A stretch of DNA of 64,000 nt, taken from contig NZ_BAFW01000048.1 in assembly GCF_000308535.1 (NCBI RefSeq), forward strand, positions 1 to 64,000, given 5' to 3'. Below the pieces are notes generated by a model. That model ran no database searches and was not told where the DNA came from. It saw nothing but the letters and a program-made list of their open reading frames with translations. Shown here one piece after another: positions 44,076 through 52,740 of this stretch; the first letter of the stretch is position 1; each line of letters starts with the position of its first letter. Source of the stretch: Nocardia cerradoensis NBRC 101014. GTDB taxonomy: Bacteria; Actinomycetota; Actinomycetes; Mycobacteriales; Mycobacteriaceae. The position numbers and the translations under genes were made by a program.

Positions 44076-44387
44076 GTGATGGGTTTCTACCGTGGCATCG
44101 AATTCCAGGGGCGGAACCCGTACCACCATCATGATTGTCGTCGCGGCATCGATCGGGGGCCGTACCACTGGGTGCGCCACCCCTCCTACACCGGAGTTCT
44201 GTTGCTCACCACGGGTTTCGGCGTCGCGGCTGGCAACTGGATCTCGCTGCTGCTCCTGATCGTCGTGCCCACCTTGGCGTTTCTGCGCCGGATCGACGTG
44301 GAAGAGGCGGCGATGGTCGAAACCCTCGGCCGTTCCTACGAGGACTATCGCGCCCGCAGCAGGCGGCTCGTCCCCGGCGTCTGGTAG
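44076..44387 (+). pseudogene. Decayed ICMT-family methyltransferase, C-terminal remnant
   Basis: Only the C-terminal about 75 residues of an isoprenylcysteine carboxyl methyltransferase-type membrane protein are in frame: RGPYHWVRHPSYTGVLLLTT, a second helix, and VEEAAMVETLGRSYEDY ending VPGVW. Complete family members have about 190 residues with several preceding helices. The first 28 residues here (many Arg, His and Tyr) do not look like the family, and the +1 frame just upstream shows GGTRTTIMIV, which could be part of the missing segment. I infer an upstream truncation plus a frameshift near 44110-44150. A functional short protein cannot be excluded. Confidence 0.55.
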
Positions 44388-44466
44388 CCCGTTACATCGT
44401 TCGGGCCAATGGAGGCACATCTCTCCTTTTGGTCGATTTGTCCGATTTGCCGGGACAATGGTGATC

Positions 44467-45546
44467 ATGAAGTATGCGTTGACCCGACACTGGACGACCG
44501 TTGTTCCACCCCTGGCCGCCGCGGTGCTGGCAATCGCATGGTTCACCCATCCCACCGGAGCGGCGGCGGTACTCGTGGCGCTGGCGCTCGCGGGTGCGGT
44601 CCTGGCGGCGGTGCAGCATGCCGAGGTGGTGGCGCATCGCGTCGGGGAGCCGTTCGGCTCACTGGTGCTGGCGATCGCGGTCACGGTGATCGAGGTCGGG
44701 CTGATCGTCACCCTGATGGTCTCCGGCGGGCAGGATGCCTCGACGCTCGCCCGCGACACCGTCTTCGCCGCGGTCATGATCACCTGCAACGGTATCTTCG
44801 GCCTGTCGCTGCTGGTCGAGGCGTTGCGCCGGCGCGTGGCGGTCTTCAACGCCGAGGGCGCGGGCGCTGCCCTGGCCACGGTCGCGACCCTGGCGACCTT
44901 GAGCCTGGTGTTGCCGACCTTCACCACCAGTAAGCCGGGACCGGAATTCTCCGGTTCGCAGCTGGCCTTCGCGGCGGGCATGTCACTACTGCTCTACGGA
45001 TTGTTCGTCATGGTGCAGACCGTGCGGCATCGCGACGACTTCCTCCCGGTCGAGGCGACCGAGATCGACGAGCACGAGGTCCGCCCGGCCGCTCGCACCG
45101 CGGCACTGTCGCTCGCGCTGATGGTCCTCGCGCTGATCTGCGTGGTCGGCCTCGCGAAGATGGTCTCGCCCTCGATCGAGCGCGGGGTCGCCGCCGCGGG
45201 ACTGCCGCGCTCGGCGGTCGGTGTGGTGATCGCCCTGCTGGTGCTGCTGCCCGAAACGATCGCAGCGGTGCGCGCGGCCCGCCGCGATCGGGTGCAGGTC
45301 AGTCTGAATCTGGCGCTCGGTTCGGCGATGGCCAGCATCGGTCTCACCATTCCGGCGATCGCCCTGGCGTCGATCTGGCTCGATGGGCCGTTGACCCTCG
45401 GCCTCGGCGCCACCCAGATGGTGTTGCTGGCGTTGACCGTCGGCGCGGGTGTGCTCACAGTTGTCCCGGGTCGCGCCACTCCGTTGCAAGGTGGTGTTCA
45501 CCTGGTGTTGCTGGCCGGATTCGTCTTTCTCGCGGCGAGTCCGTAA
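44467..45546 (+). CDS. ChaA-type cation/proton antiporter
   Basis: The 359-residue CaCA-superfamily protein has about eleven helices and two alpha repeats: GEPFGSLVLAIAVTVIEVGL in the first half and GVVIALLVLLPETIAAVRAA in the second, each with the conserved acidic residue. An acidic loop (VEATEIDEHEVRP) separates the halves. ChaA proteins exchange sodium, potassium or calcium for protons and protect cells at alkaline pH. I chose ATG at 44467, 7 nt after GACAAT; ATG at 44458 would overlap that hexamer. It is transcribed alone, ahead of the mce operon. Confidence 0.92.
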   Translation: MKYALTRHWTTVVPPLAAAVLAIAWFTHPTGAAAVLVALALAGAVLAAVQHAEVVAHRVGEPFGSLVLAIAVTVIEVGLIVTLMVSGGQDASTLARDTVFAAVMITCNGIFGLSLLVEALRRRVAVFNAEGAGAALATVATLATLSLVLPTFTTSKPGPEFSGSQLAFAAGMSLLLYGLFVMVQTVRHRDDFLPVEATEIDEHEVRPAARTAALSLALMVLALICVVGLAKMVSPSIERGVAAAGLPRSAVGVVIALLVLLPETIAAVRAARRDRVQVSLNLALGSAMASIGLTIPAIALASIWLDGPLTLGLGATQMVLLALTVGAGVLTVVPGRATPLQGGVHLVLLAGFVFLAASP

Positions 45547-45782
45547 CGGCGAATCGTTGTGGCCGGCCACACGTGACGCGGGTCATAGCGATAGCAGATC
45601 AGTGCTGATAACAGGTTTCAGAACACTCGTTCACTTAATAAAACATGCACGTGAGCTGGATTTCTTACCGTCCTTCGAGCCGGTCTCGGAGCGGTCACCC
45701 TCACACCGTGATCAGCTTTACTGTAACTAGTTGTAACCGATAGCTTCGTGTTGGCAGTGTTGCCGATCACGGAGAGACGATT
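45547..45782 (+). promoter_or_regulatory. Promoter region of the mce operon
   Basis: This is the most A+T-rich stretch nearby. It contains ATCAG-TG-CTGAT (45598-45609), a small perfect palindrome, an AT-rich CTTAATAAAACATGC block near 45636-45650, and GTAACTAGTTGTAAC near 45724-45738, where GTAAC is repeated around AACTAGTT. These are operator and promoter candidates; the start point cannot be fixed. Confidence 0.45.
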
Positions 45783-45836
45783 GTGAAATTCGAGCCACAC
45801 CGCCCGGACCCGGCCCGCCGCTCATGGCGCCGGTGA
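45783..45836 (+). CDS. Possible 17-residue leader peptide overlapping yrbEA
   Basis: GTG at 45783 follows GGAGAGACG and opens a 17-codon frame ending TGA at 45834-45836, ten nt inside the first permease gene. Translation would reach the ATG of the permease gene at 45824, which has no ribosome site of its own. It is rich in Arg and Pro (ends RRSWRR). This may be a coupling leader rather than a functional peptide. Confidence 0.4.
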   Translation: MKFEPHRPDPARRSWRR

Positions 45837-46669
45837 CCCGGGCTTCCTCGGGCGCGTCCGCTGTTCGTATCGTTCGCAAGAATTTCTCGGACACCGTCGT
45901 GTCCGCACTGCGAACCTTCGGCAGGGCAGTGGATATCGCCCGGGAATCGGTGACCGGCACGACCACCGACATCGTCCGGCGCGAATTCCAGTGGCGTGAA
46001 GCGATTCTGCAGGCGTGGCGGCTGGTGACCGTGACCGCGATCCCCGCGATCCTGATCGCCATCCCGTTCGGCGTGATCGTCTCGGTGCAGGTCGGCAACC
46101 TCATCCACACCCTGGGCGCGGATTCGCTGCTCGGCGCGACCGGTGGGCTCGGCGTGATCAAACAGGGCGCACCGCTGGCCACCGGCTTCCTGCTCGGCGG
46201 CGCGGGCGCCGCCGCGATCGCCGCCGATCTGGGCGCCCGCACCATCCGCGAGGAGATCGACGCGCTCAACACCATGGGCATCTCGCCGATCCACCGGCTG
46301 GTGATCCCGCGGCTGGTGGCGATGATCCTCGTCGCGCCGCTGCTGAACATCCTCATCATCTTCGTCGGCATCGTCGCCGGCTATGCGGTGGCCGTCGGCG
46401 GGCAGAACGTGACGCCCGGAAGTTATTGGGCCACTTTCGGATCCTTCACCACCGTCGCCGACGTGTGGGTCTCGCTGCTCAAGGCCGTGCTGTTCGGATT
46501 CCTGGTGGTGATCATCGCCTGTCAGCGCGGACTGGAGGCCAAGGGTGGTCCGCGCGGGGTGGCCGATGCCGTGAACGCGGCCGTGGTGCTGTCGGTGGTG
46601 TCGATCGCCATCGTCAATCTCGGCGTGACCCAGGTGGTCGAGATGTTCCTGCCGACGAGGCTGGTCTGA
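45824..46669 (+). CDS. Mce transporter permease YrbEA
   Basis: The 281-residue MlaE-type permease is one of two membrane subunits of an Mce lipid importer. An amphipathic lead of about 55 residues is followed by five to six helices. The EQ-loop-like GGAGAAAIAADLGARTIREEIDALNTMGIS segment, with Glu-Glu-Ile-Asp-Ala and Gly-Ile, contacts the MlaF-type ATPase Mkl, which is encoded elsewhere. No ribosome site precedes the ATG; a short upstream frame may couple it. The next permease gene starts 1 nt after its stop. Confidence 0.95.
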   Translation: MAPVTRASSGASAVRIVRKNFSDTVVSALRTFGRAVDIARESVTGTTTDIVRREFQWREAILQAWRLVTVTAIPAILIAIPFGVIVSVQVGNLIHTLGADSLLGATGGLGVIKQGAPLATGFLLGGAGAAAIAADLGARTIREEIDALNTMGISPIHRLVIPRLVAMILVAPLLNILIIFVGIVAGYAVAVGGQNVTPGSYWATFGSFTTVADVWVSLLKAVLFGFLVVIIACQRGLEAKGGPRGVADAVNAAVVLSVVSIAIVNLGVTQVVEMFLPTRLV

Positions 46670-46670
46670 C

Positions 46671-47537
46671 GTGGCGATTTCGACCTATATGCCCAAGGGG
46701 CTCAGCCGCTTCGTGCGCTTCTACCGCCGCCGCGGCCTGCTCCTGGCGCGCGTCGAGGGACTGGGCTTCGTCCTGGCCTTCATCTGGCAGGTGCTGTCGT
46801 CGATTCCCTTGACGCTCAGGCGATATCGCGACGAGACGCTGCGCATCATCTCCGATATGACGTGGGGGCGCGGGTCGGTGATCGTCGGCGGCGGCACGGT
46901 GCCGATGATGATCGTGCTCGGCCTGGTGATGGGCGCCTCGGTGGCCGTCGAATCCTTCACCATGCTCAACATTCTGGGAATGGGTCCCGTGTCGGGCATC
47001 GTCTCGGCCTACGCCACCACCCGCGAGCTGGCGCCGATCGTGGCCGCCATCGGATTCGCCGCCCAGGCCGGCTGCCGCATGACCGCCGAGATCGGCTCGA
47101 TGCGCATCTCGGAGGAGATCGACGCGATCGAGGCGCTGGGCCTGCGGTCGGTCCCGTTCGTGGTGACCACTCGGGTGATCGCCGGCGCCATCTCGATCGT
47201 GCCGACCTTCCTGATCGGGCTGATCCTGTCGTATCTGGCCTGCCGCGGGCTCATCACACTGGTCCACGGCCAGTCCGCCGGTGTCTACGACCACTACTTC
47301 TTCCAGTTCGTTTCCGGATTCGACGTGATCGCCGCGGTGCTCAAGGTGGCGATCTTCGCGACCGTCGTGATCCTCATCCACAGCTATTACGGCTTCTTCG
47401 CCACCGGCGGGCCCGAGGGTGTCGGCATCGCGTCCGGCCGCGCGGTGCGTGCGTCGTCGGTCGCGATCGTGGCCATCGACATGGTGCTGACGCTGACGCT
47501 CTGGGGTTTCAACGCGTCGATCGACTTCACGGGGTAG
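46671..47537 (+). CDS. Mce transporter permease YrbEB
   Basis: This 288-residue second MlaE-type permease has an N-terminal interfacial helix and five to six membrane helices. The loop QAGCRMTAEIGSMRISEEID matches the ATPase-contact region of YrbEB. GTG at 46671 is one base after the yrbEA stop, so they are coupled. Together with yrbEA it should form the heterodimeric channel through which lipid moves from the Mce hexamer into the cytoplasm. Confidence 0.95.
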   Translation: MAISTYMPKGLSRFVRFYRRRGLLLARVEGLGFVLAFIWQVLSSIPLTLRRYRDETLRIISDMTWGRGSVIVGGGTVPMMIVLGLVMGASVAVESFTMLNILGMGPVSGIVSAYATTRELAPIVAAIGFAAQAGCRMTAEIGSMRISEEIDAIEALGLRSVPFVVTTRVIAGAISIVPTFLIGLILSYLACRGLITLVHGQSAGVYDHYFFQFVSGFDVIAAVLKVAIFATVVILIHSYYGFFATGGPEGVGIASGRAVRASSVAIVAIDMVLTLTLWGFNASIDFTG

Positions 47538-47542
47538 TACAG

Positions 47543-48568
47543 GTGCCGAATTACGGAATGCCCGGAGTGGCGGTGGACAAGCGGCGCTCGCTGCTCGTCG
47601 GTGGGGTGGCGATCGCGGTCGTGGCCGCCGTCGCGATCGCCTCGCTGGCCTATCGCGGGCTGCGCTCCGACGACAGTCTGCGCATCGCCCTGCACACCGA
47701 GCAGATCGGTGACGGCGTGCTGGCCGGCACGCCGGTGCGGGTGGACGGTGTGCAGGTCGGCGAGGTCGCGGCGATCGTGCCCGCCGACGGCGGTACCCAG
47801 CGAATCAGCCTGCGACTGGACCGATCTCAGCTGCACGGCATCGACGACAGCCTGCGGGTGGACTACGCGCCGGTGAATCTGTTCGGCATCAGCGAGATCG
47901 AACTGCGGCCCGGCGCCGGCGGCGCCCCGTTGCGCGGCGGATCGACGATCGAACTGACCGGACAGCACGCCGACGCGGTCTACGACGCGACCATGGGTGG
48001 TCTGCTGCGCGGGCTCTCGCAGACCGGCAACGCTCTGCTGACTCCGCAGATGGCCACGGTGATCGCTCAGGTCTCCAACGACGTACGCGGTTTCACGCCG
48101 CTGGCCCAGGCCCTGATCTCGGTGGCGCAGACCATCACCGACAACCAGAAGATGCCCAGTTCCGAACTGGTCGGACGGCTCGGCCCGGCCTTCGACGGCG
48201 GCGGGCGTTTCGCGGGCGCGACGATCCAGGTGCTCGATCTGCTGCGCAATATTCCACGGCTGCAGGATCATCGAAGCTCCTACGACGCCGGAACCTCGGC
48301 GCTGACCGGTTCGGTGCTGCCCGCGCTGGCCGGTCTGGGCGCACGTGCCGGATCCGAATTATCCGGCACCACAGACACTCTGGCGCCGATGCTCGCGGTG
48401 CCGGCGCGGCTGGTACCGCATCCGCAGCAATCCGGCGCAGATCTCGCCGAACTCGTGCGCCGCCTGCGCGCCGGCCTGCACGACACCCCGGACGGCCCGG
48501 TGCTCGACACGGAAATCGACGTGCGCGGCGTGCCGGTGCTGGCACCGCTGCTGGGAGGAATCCGATGA
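47543..48568 (+). CDS. MceA family protein
   Basis: The 341-residue protein has a single N-terminal membrane anchor (LLVGGVAIAVVAAVAIASLA) and an MCE domain at about 45-120, with GVLAGTPVRVDGVQVGEVAAI. The rest is helical and should contribute to the hexameric tunnel. GTG at 47543 follows GGGG-rich sequence 5 nt after the yrbEB stop. The C-terminus is shorter than in many MceA proteins and lacks a Pro-rich tail. Its stop overlaps the mceB ATG by ATGA. The loaded substrate (steroid, fatty acid or mycolic acid) cannot be predicted from sequence. Confidence 0.93.
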   Translation: MPNYGMPGVAVDKRRSLLVGGVAIAVVAAVAIASLAYRGLRSDDSLRIALHTEQIGDGVLAGTPVRVDGVQVGEVAAIVPADGGTQRISLRLDRSQLHGIDDSLRVDYAPVNLFGISEIELRPGAGGAPLRGGSTIELTGQHADAVYDATMGGLLRGLSQTGNALLTPQMATVIAQVSNDVRGFTPLAQALISVAQTITDNQKMPSSELVGRLGPAFDGGGRFAGATIQVLDLLRNIPRLQDHRSSYDAGTSALTGSVLPALAGLGARAGSELSGTTDTLAPMLAVPARLVPHPQQSGADLAELVRRLRAGLHDTPDGPVLDTEIDVRGVPVLAPLLGGIR

Positions 48569-49563
48569 AGGTCGGCGCCGCCGCCTGGCGGCTGGGTCTG
48601 TTCGCCGTGGTGATGATCGTCGTGCTGTCGGTGGTGTTCACCGCGATCAAGCGGCCCGTCGCCGGCGACACCGAGACGCATCAGGCGCTGTTCACCGATG
48701 CCAACGGGCTCAAGGTGGGCGACGACGTGCGCCAGTTCGGTGTGCAGGTCGGCAAGGTCGACGACATCTCGCTCGACGGCGCTCTGGCGCGAGTCCGGTT
48801 GTCGCTGAAGACCGATACGCCGATCTTCGACGATTCGAAGCTCGCCATCCGCTATCAGAATCTCACCGGTCAGCGCTACATCGATCTGCAGCAGCAGCCG
48901 AAGCCGGGGACGCGGCTGCCGGCCGGCCGCACGATCGGCGTCGACCACACCGTGCCGTCGTTCGATGTGACGAGCATGTTCAACGGCCTGAAACCGGTGC
49001 TGGCCACCATTTCCCCGGACGCGATCAACCAGTTCAGCGCCAGCATGGTCGCGCTGATCGAGGGCGACGGCAGCAACGTCGAACCGGTGCTGGCCGCGAT
49101 CGGCCGGCTCGCCTCCTACGTGGACAACCGCCAGCAGGTGATCGGCGCCCTCATCCACAACATGTCCGATCTGTCGCAGCGCGTCGGCGGGCGGGTGCAC
49201 TACCTGGTGCCGCTGCTGGCCCGGCTGACCGACATCTTCGAGTCCCTGCAGACCAATATCGGCGGGCTGGCGCAGTTCGCGATGGCCGCGCCGTCGGTGC
49301 TGGGACCGTTGGACAGCCTGTTCGACGCGCTCGGCCTGCAGTCCGGCACCGATGTCGACGCGCTCATCCGGCGGCTGTTCCCCGACCCGAAAGAGGCCGT
49401 GGACGTCTTCGGCAGGTTGCCGGCCCTGCTCGGCGGTCTGGACGCGGCCACACCGAAGCCGGTGGCGGGCTGGAAACCGCAGTGCTCCAAGGGAAATGCT
49501 GAACTGCCGCAGGTGGTGCGGGTGCTCGTCGCGGGACAGCAGGTGGCGATATGCAACAGCTGA
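48565..49563 (+). CDS. MceB family protein
   Basis: This 332-residue MCE protein has an N-terminal anchor (LGLFAVVMIVVLSVVFTAI), an MCE domain with ANGLKVGDDVRQFGVQVGKVDDI, and a long alpha-helical stretch with FNGLKPVLATISPDAINQFS, which is the conserved Mce signature. Two cysteines near the C-terminus (QCSKGN and ICNS) may form a disulfide. The ATG overlaps mceA by ATGA and the gene overlaps mceC by 13 nt, so translation along the operon is tightly coupled. Confidence 0.94.
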   Translation: MKVGAAAWRLGLFAVVMIVVLSVVFTAIKRPVAGDTETHQALFTDANGLKVGDDVRQFGVQVGKVDDISLDGALARVRLSLKTDTPIFDDSKLAIRYQNLTGQRYIDLQQQPKPGTRLPAGRTIGVDHTVPSFDVTSMFNGLKPVLATISPDAINQFSASMVALIEGDGSNVEPVLAAIGRLASYVDNRQQVIGALIHNMSDLSQRVGGRVHYLVPLLARLTDIFESLQTNIGGLAQFAMAAPSVLGPLDSLFDALGLQSGTDVDALIRRLFPDPKEAVDVFGRLPALLGGLDAATPKPVAGWKPQCSKGNAELPQVVRVLVAGQQVAICNS

Positions 49564-50597
49564 ATCGGTTCGGGTCCGGCCTGTTCCGGCCGCGCGATCG
49601 GCGCGTCGCGGACGCGGCGACCACCCGCCGCCGCGAAATCCGGCTCGGTATCGTCGGCGTCGCGCTCGTCGTGGTCTGCGCGGCCGCCGCGGGCATCCTG
49701 TACGTGGTGCCGTTCGGCAAGAAGACCTACAGCGCCGAACTGTCCGAAGCGCAGTCGGTGAAGGTCGGCGACGATATTCGCGTCGCCGGTATCCCGGTCG
49801 GCAAGGTGGAATCGCTGGAGTTGCATCCGGATCGGGTGCGGATGCGGTTCACCGTCGATTCGGACGTCTTCGTCGGCGACCGGTCCACACTCGACATCCG
49901 GATGCTGACCATCGTCGGCGGCAACTACGTCGCGCTGTTTCCCGCGGGCGATAAACCGCTGGGCGACAAGGCGATTCCGACGGATCGCGTGCGGCTGCCC
50001 TACAGTCTCGTGCAGACCTTCCAGGACGCGGCGCAACCGCTGCGGCAGATCGACGGCGACACGCTGCGCCGCAATCTCGCCGCCCTGGACACCTCGATCG
50101 AGTCCGCGCCGGATGCGCTGCGCACCACCCTGAACACGCTCGGCACCTACGTCGACGCACTCAACCGGCAGCGCACCCAGGTCACCGATGCGATCGCGGT
50201 GGCCGACGAATACGTCACCATGTACGACGGGGCCAAACACGATCTCGGGCGCTTGATGGTCAACGTCAACCAGATGGAGACGTTGCTGGTCGACAAGCGC
50301 GCCGAACTGCGTGAGGGCGTGCGGTTGCTGCGCGCGGTCATCGAGCGGGTCGCGGCCCTGGCGCCCACCTACGATTCGGCGCTGAAACCGAAACTCCAGC
50401 AGCTCGGTGACGCACTGCCGCAGCTGGAAAAGCTCGGTGGCGAACTCGAGCCGGTGATCGGCACGGTGCAGAGCCTGCAGCAGAAGTTCTCCCAGCTCGC
50501 CGGGACCGACGGGCCGGTGACCGTCGATCAGTCGGGGCAGACGGTCAGCGCACCGGCCGGCCACCTGTGTATTCCGGTACCGGGGAAGGACTGCTGA
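49551..50597 (+). CDS. MceC family protein
   Basis: The 348-residue protein has a basic N-terminus of about 30 residues, a membrane anchor (LGIVGVALVVVCAAAAGILY), and an MCE domain with EAQSVKVGDDIRVAGIPVGKV. The helical part includes ALRTTLNTLGTYVDALNRQRTQV. It ends near HLCIPVPGKDC, placing two cysteines close to the end. It overlaps mceB by 13 nt and touches mceD by TGATG. It should be one of six tunnel subunits. Confidence 0.94.
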   Translation: MQQLNRFGSGLFRPRDRRVADAATTRRREIRLGIVGVALVVVCAAAAGILYVVPFGKKTYSAELSEAQSVKVGDDIRVAGIPVGKVESLELHPDRVRMRFTVDSDVFVGDRSTLDIRMLTIVGGNYVALFPAGDKPLGDKAIPTDRVRLPYSLVQTFQDAAQPLRQIDGDTLRRNLAALDTSIESAPDALRTTLNTLGTYVDALNRQRTQVTDAIAVADEYVTMYDGAKHDLGRLMVNVNQMETLLVDKRAELREGVRLLRAVIERVAALAPTYDSALKPKLQQLGDALPQLEKLGGELEPVIGTVQSLQQKFSQLAGTDGPVTVDQSGQTVSAPAGHLCIPVPGKDC

Positions 50598-51682
50598 TGC
50601 TGCACAAGCTGCTCGGTTCGCGGGCCTTCATGTCGATCGCCGGGACGGTGGCCGTCGTCGCGGTCGCGGTGGTCGGCTATCTCGTCGCCTTCCAGCCGCT
50701 GAAGGCGACCACGGCCTACTGCGCGATCATGCCCGAAAGCGTCGGGCTCTACCCCGGCAATCAGGTCACCATGCGCGGCATCACCGTCGGCACGGTGAAA
50801 TCCGTTGCCGTGCAAGGTAATGCGGTCAAGGTCGAATTCGATGTCGACTCCGATCACCCGATCCTCGCCGACGCCGGTGCCACGACGCTGTCGGACAGCA
50901 TCGTCGCCTCCCGCGAACTCGCGGTGGTCTCCGGTGGCAAGGAGACCGCACGCTGGGATCCCGCTCACTGCCTCACCAGAACTCTGACTCCCAAGAGCAT
51001 CAGCGACACCCTGAACGCGCTGGCCCAGCTGTCGTCGCAGATCCAGGGTCCCGACGCCGCGCACCCCGATGCGCTCGAGCGCGGACTCACCTCGTTGAAC
51101 GACGCCACGGCGGGCACCGGACCGCAGATCAACGCGCTGGTGCAGAAGCTCGGCGCCGCACTGTCCGCGCCGGACGCCGATATCGCCCATCTGGCAGGTA
51201 TTTTCGATGCGTTCGCCTCGGTGTCCAAGGATGTGGAGGCGCACTGGGGTGAGCTGAAGACGATGCTCACCCGCCTGGGCCCGGTCCTGGACCAGGCCAC
51301 CGAGGATCTGCTGCGGCCCGGCGCCGCGCTGTTCGACGGCCTCGGTCAGGTGCTGCCGATGCTCAACGACATCACCACCCTGTTCGGCGATCCGATCATG
51401 CGCGCCCTCGACGACACGGTCCCGCTGGTGAAATTCCTGCGCGCGAACGTGGGCTCACTGGCCCAGATGATCTCGCTGACACCGGTTCTGGCTCAGGCCG
51501 TGCACACGGTCGGCGACTCCGGGATCGGCTACGCCCCGCCGAAGGTGGCGATTGCGCAGGACCACGCCGACCAGGTGTGCGCCGCGATCGACACCCTCGC
51601 CCCCGGACGCTGCACCCCGGCCGACGGTCTGGCGAAGGTGGACATGGCGGCCCTCATATTCGGATTGGCAGGTGCGCGATGA
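50597..51682 (+). CDS. MceD family protein
   Basis: This 361-residue protein has an N-terminal anchor and an MCE domain with IMPESVGLYPGNQVTMRGI and VGTVKSVAVQGNAVKVEF. A helical domain with SISDTLNALAQLSSQIQ follows. Cysteines at about 43 and near the C-terminus (VCAAIDTLAPGRC) may pair. GGGAAGGA precedes the ATG, and the ATG shares one base with the mceC stop. The stop overlaps mceE by ATGA. Confidence 0.94.
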   Translation: MLHKLLGSRAFMSIAGTVAVVAVAVVGYLVAFQPLKATTAYCAIMPESVGLYPGNQVTMRGITVGTVKSVAVQGNAVKVEFDVDSDHPILADAGATTLSDSIVASRELAVVSGGKETARWDPAHCLTRTLTPKSISDTLNALAQLSSQIQGPDAAHPDALERGLTSLNDATAGTGPQINALVQKLGAALSAPDADIAHLAGIFDAFASVSKDVEAHWGELKTMLTRLGPVLDQATEDLLRPGAALFDGLGQVLPMLNDITTLFGDPIMRALDDTVPLVKFLRANVGSLAQMISLTPVLAQAVHTVGDSGIGYAPPKVAIAQDHADQVCAAIDTLAPGRCTPADGLAKVDMAALIFGLAGAR

Positions 51683-52740
51683 GATTTCGGCGATTCACGC
51701 TCGGCTCGGCGATCGTCGTGGCGGCCGCGCTGCCGGCCGCCGGATGCGCGTTCGACCCCTCGTCGGTACCGGTGCCGGGAACCACGGTGTCCGGTCCGAC
51801 CTACCACGTGCGCATCGAGTTCTCGAATGTGCTGAACCTGCCGGCGCGCGCCAAGATCATGGCCAACGGCGCGCAGGTCGGCACGGTCTCCGGGGTGACC
51901 GTCGTGAAACCGGGCGCCGCGGACGGCCGCGGCGGCTACGTCGTGGTCGACGCCGACATCTCGAGGTCGGTGCGCCTTCCCGCGGCCACGGTCGCCGAGC
52001 TGCGGCAGAACACGGTGCTCGGCGATATCCACGTCGCGCTGACCACCCCACCGAGCGGTTTCGCCACCCTGTTGCACGACGGGTCCACGATTCCGATGGC
52101 ACAGACGAAACCGCCTGTGCAACTGGAGGACACGATGGCGCTGATCGCCGCGTTCACCCAGGGCGGTGCGGTGACCCAGCTACAGGACGTCATCGAGCAG
52201 TTCAATCGCACGCTGCCGCAGGATCCGGCGCAGACCGCCCGGATCTCGCACACCATGGCCACCGATGCCACGGATCTGGTGAACAACCTGGACAGCGTCG
52301 ACGCGCTGCTCGACGGCCTGGGCACGAATGCGCAGGTGCTGCACGATATTCAGCCCGAACTCGACGATATCCTCAGCCGTACCTCGGTCGATCAGATGAA
52401 CGGCATCACCGACTCCATCGTGGGCGTGACGAAGATCTTCGGTGGGCTGGGGCCGGTGGGTGCGTCGCTGACCTGGCTCGGGCCCGTGCTGCGTGATGCC
52501 GACGGGGCGGCCCAGGCGTTCGCGCCGTTGCTGCTCTCGGCCGGCCCGGTGGATCTGAGCCGGCCGTCGAATCTGCAGGCCGTCGTGGAATTGTTGCGCG
52601 ACAAGCTGATTCCGTTCGTCGAGCGCGGGCCGAAGGTGAACATCGTCGGGGTGCGCTCGGACGCGTCGGCGGACGTGCCGCCCGATCAGCAGACCGACCG
52701 CATCCTGGCGACCCTGCGGATGATCGGAGTGGTGCGATGA
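51679..52740 (+). CDS. MceE family lipoprotein
   Basis: The 353-residue protein has a typical lipobox (LPAAGC, Cys23) so it is the lipid-anchored member of the Mce hexamer, as MceE (LprK type) always is. The MCE domain includes YHVRIEFSNVLNLPARAKI and NGAQVGTVSGVTV. A helical part follows with RISHTMATDATDLVNNLD. It overlaps both mceD and mceF by ATGA. Confidence 0.95.
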   Translation: MRFRRFTLGSAIVVAAALPAAGCAFDPSSVPVPGTTVSGPTYHVRIEFSNVLNLPARAKIMANGAQVGTVSGVTVVKPGAADGRGGYVVVDADISRSVRLPAATVAELRQNTVLGDIHVALTTPPSGFATLLHDGSTIPMAQTKPPVQLEDTMALIAAFTQGGAVTQLQDVIEQFNRTLPQDPAQTARISHTMATDATDLVNNLDSVDALLDGLGTNAQVLHDIQPELDDILSRTSVDQMNGITDSIVGVTKIFGGLGPVGASLTWLGPVLRDADGAAQAFAPLLLSAGPVDLSRPSNLQAVVELLRDKLIPFVERGPKVNIVGVRSDASADVPPDQQTDRILATLRMIGVVR

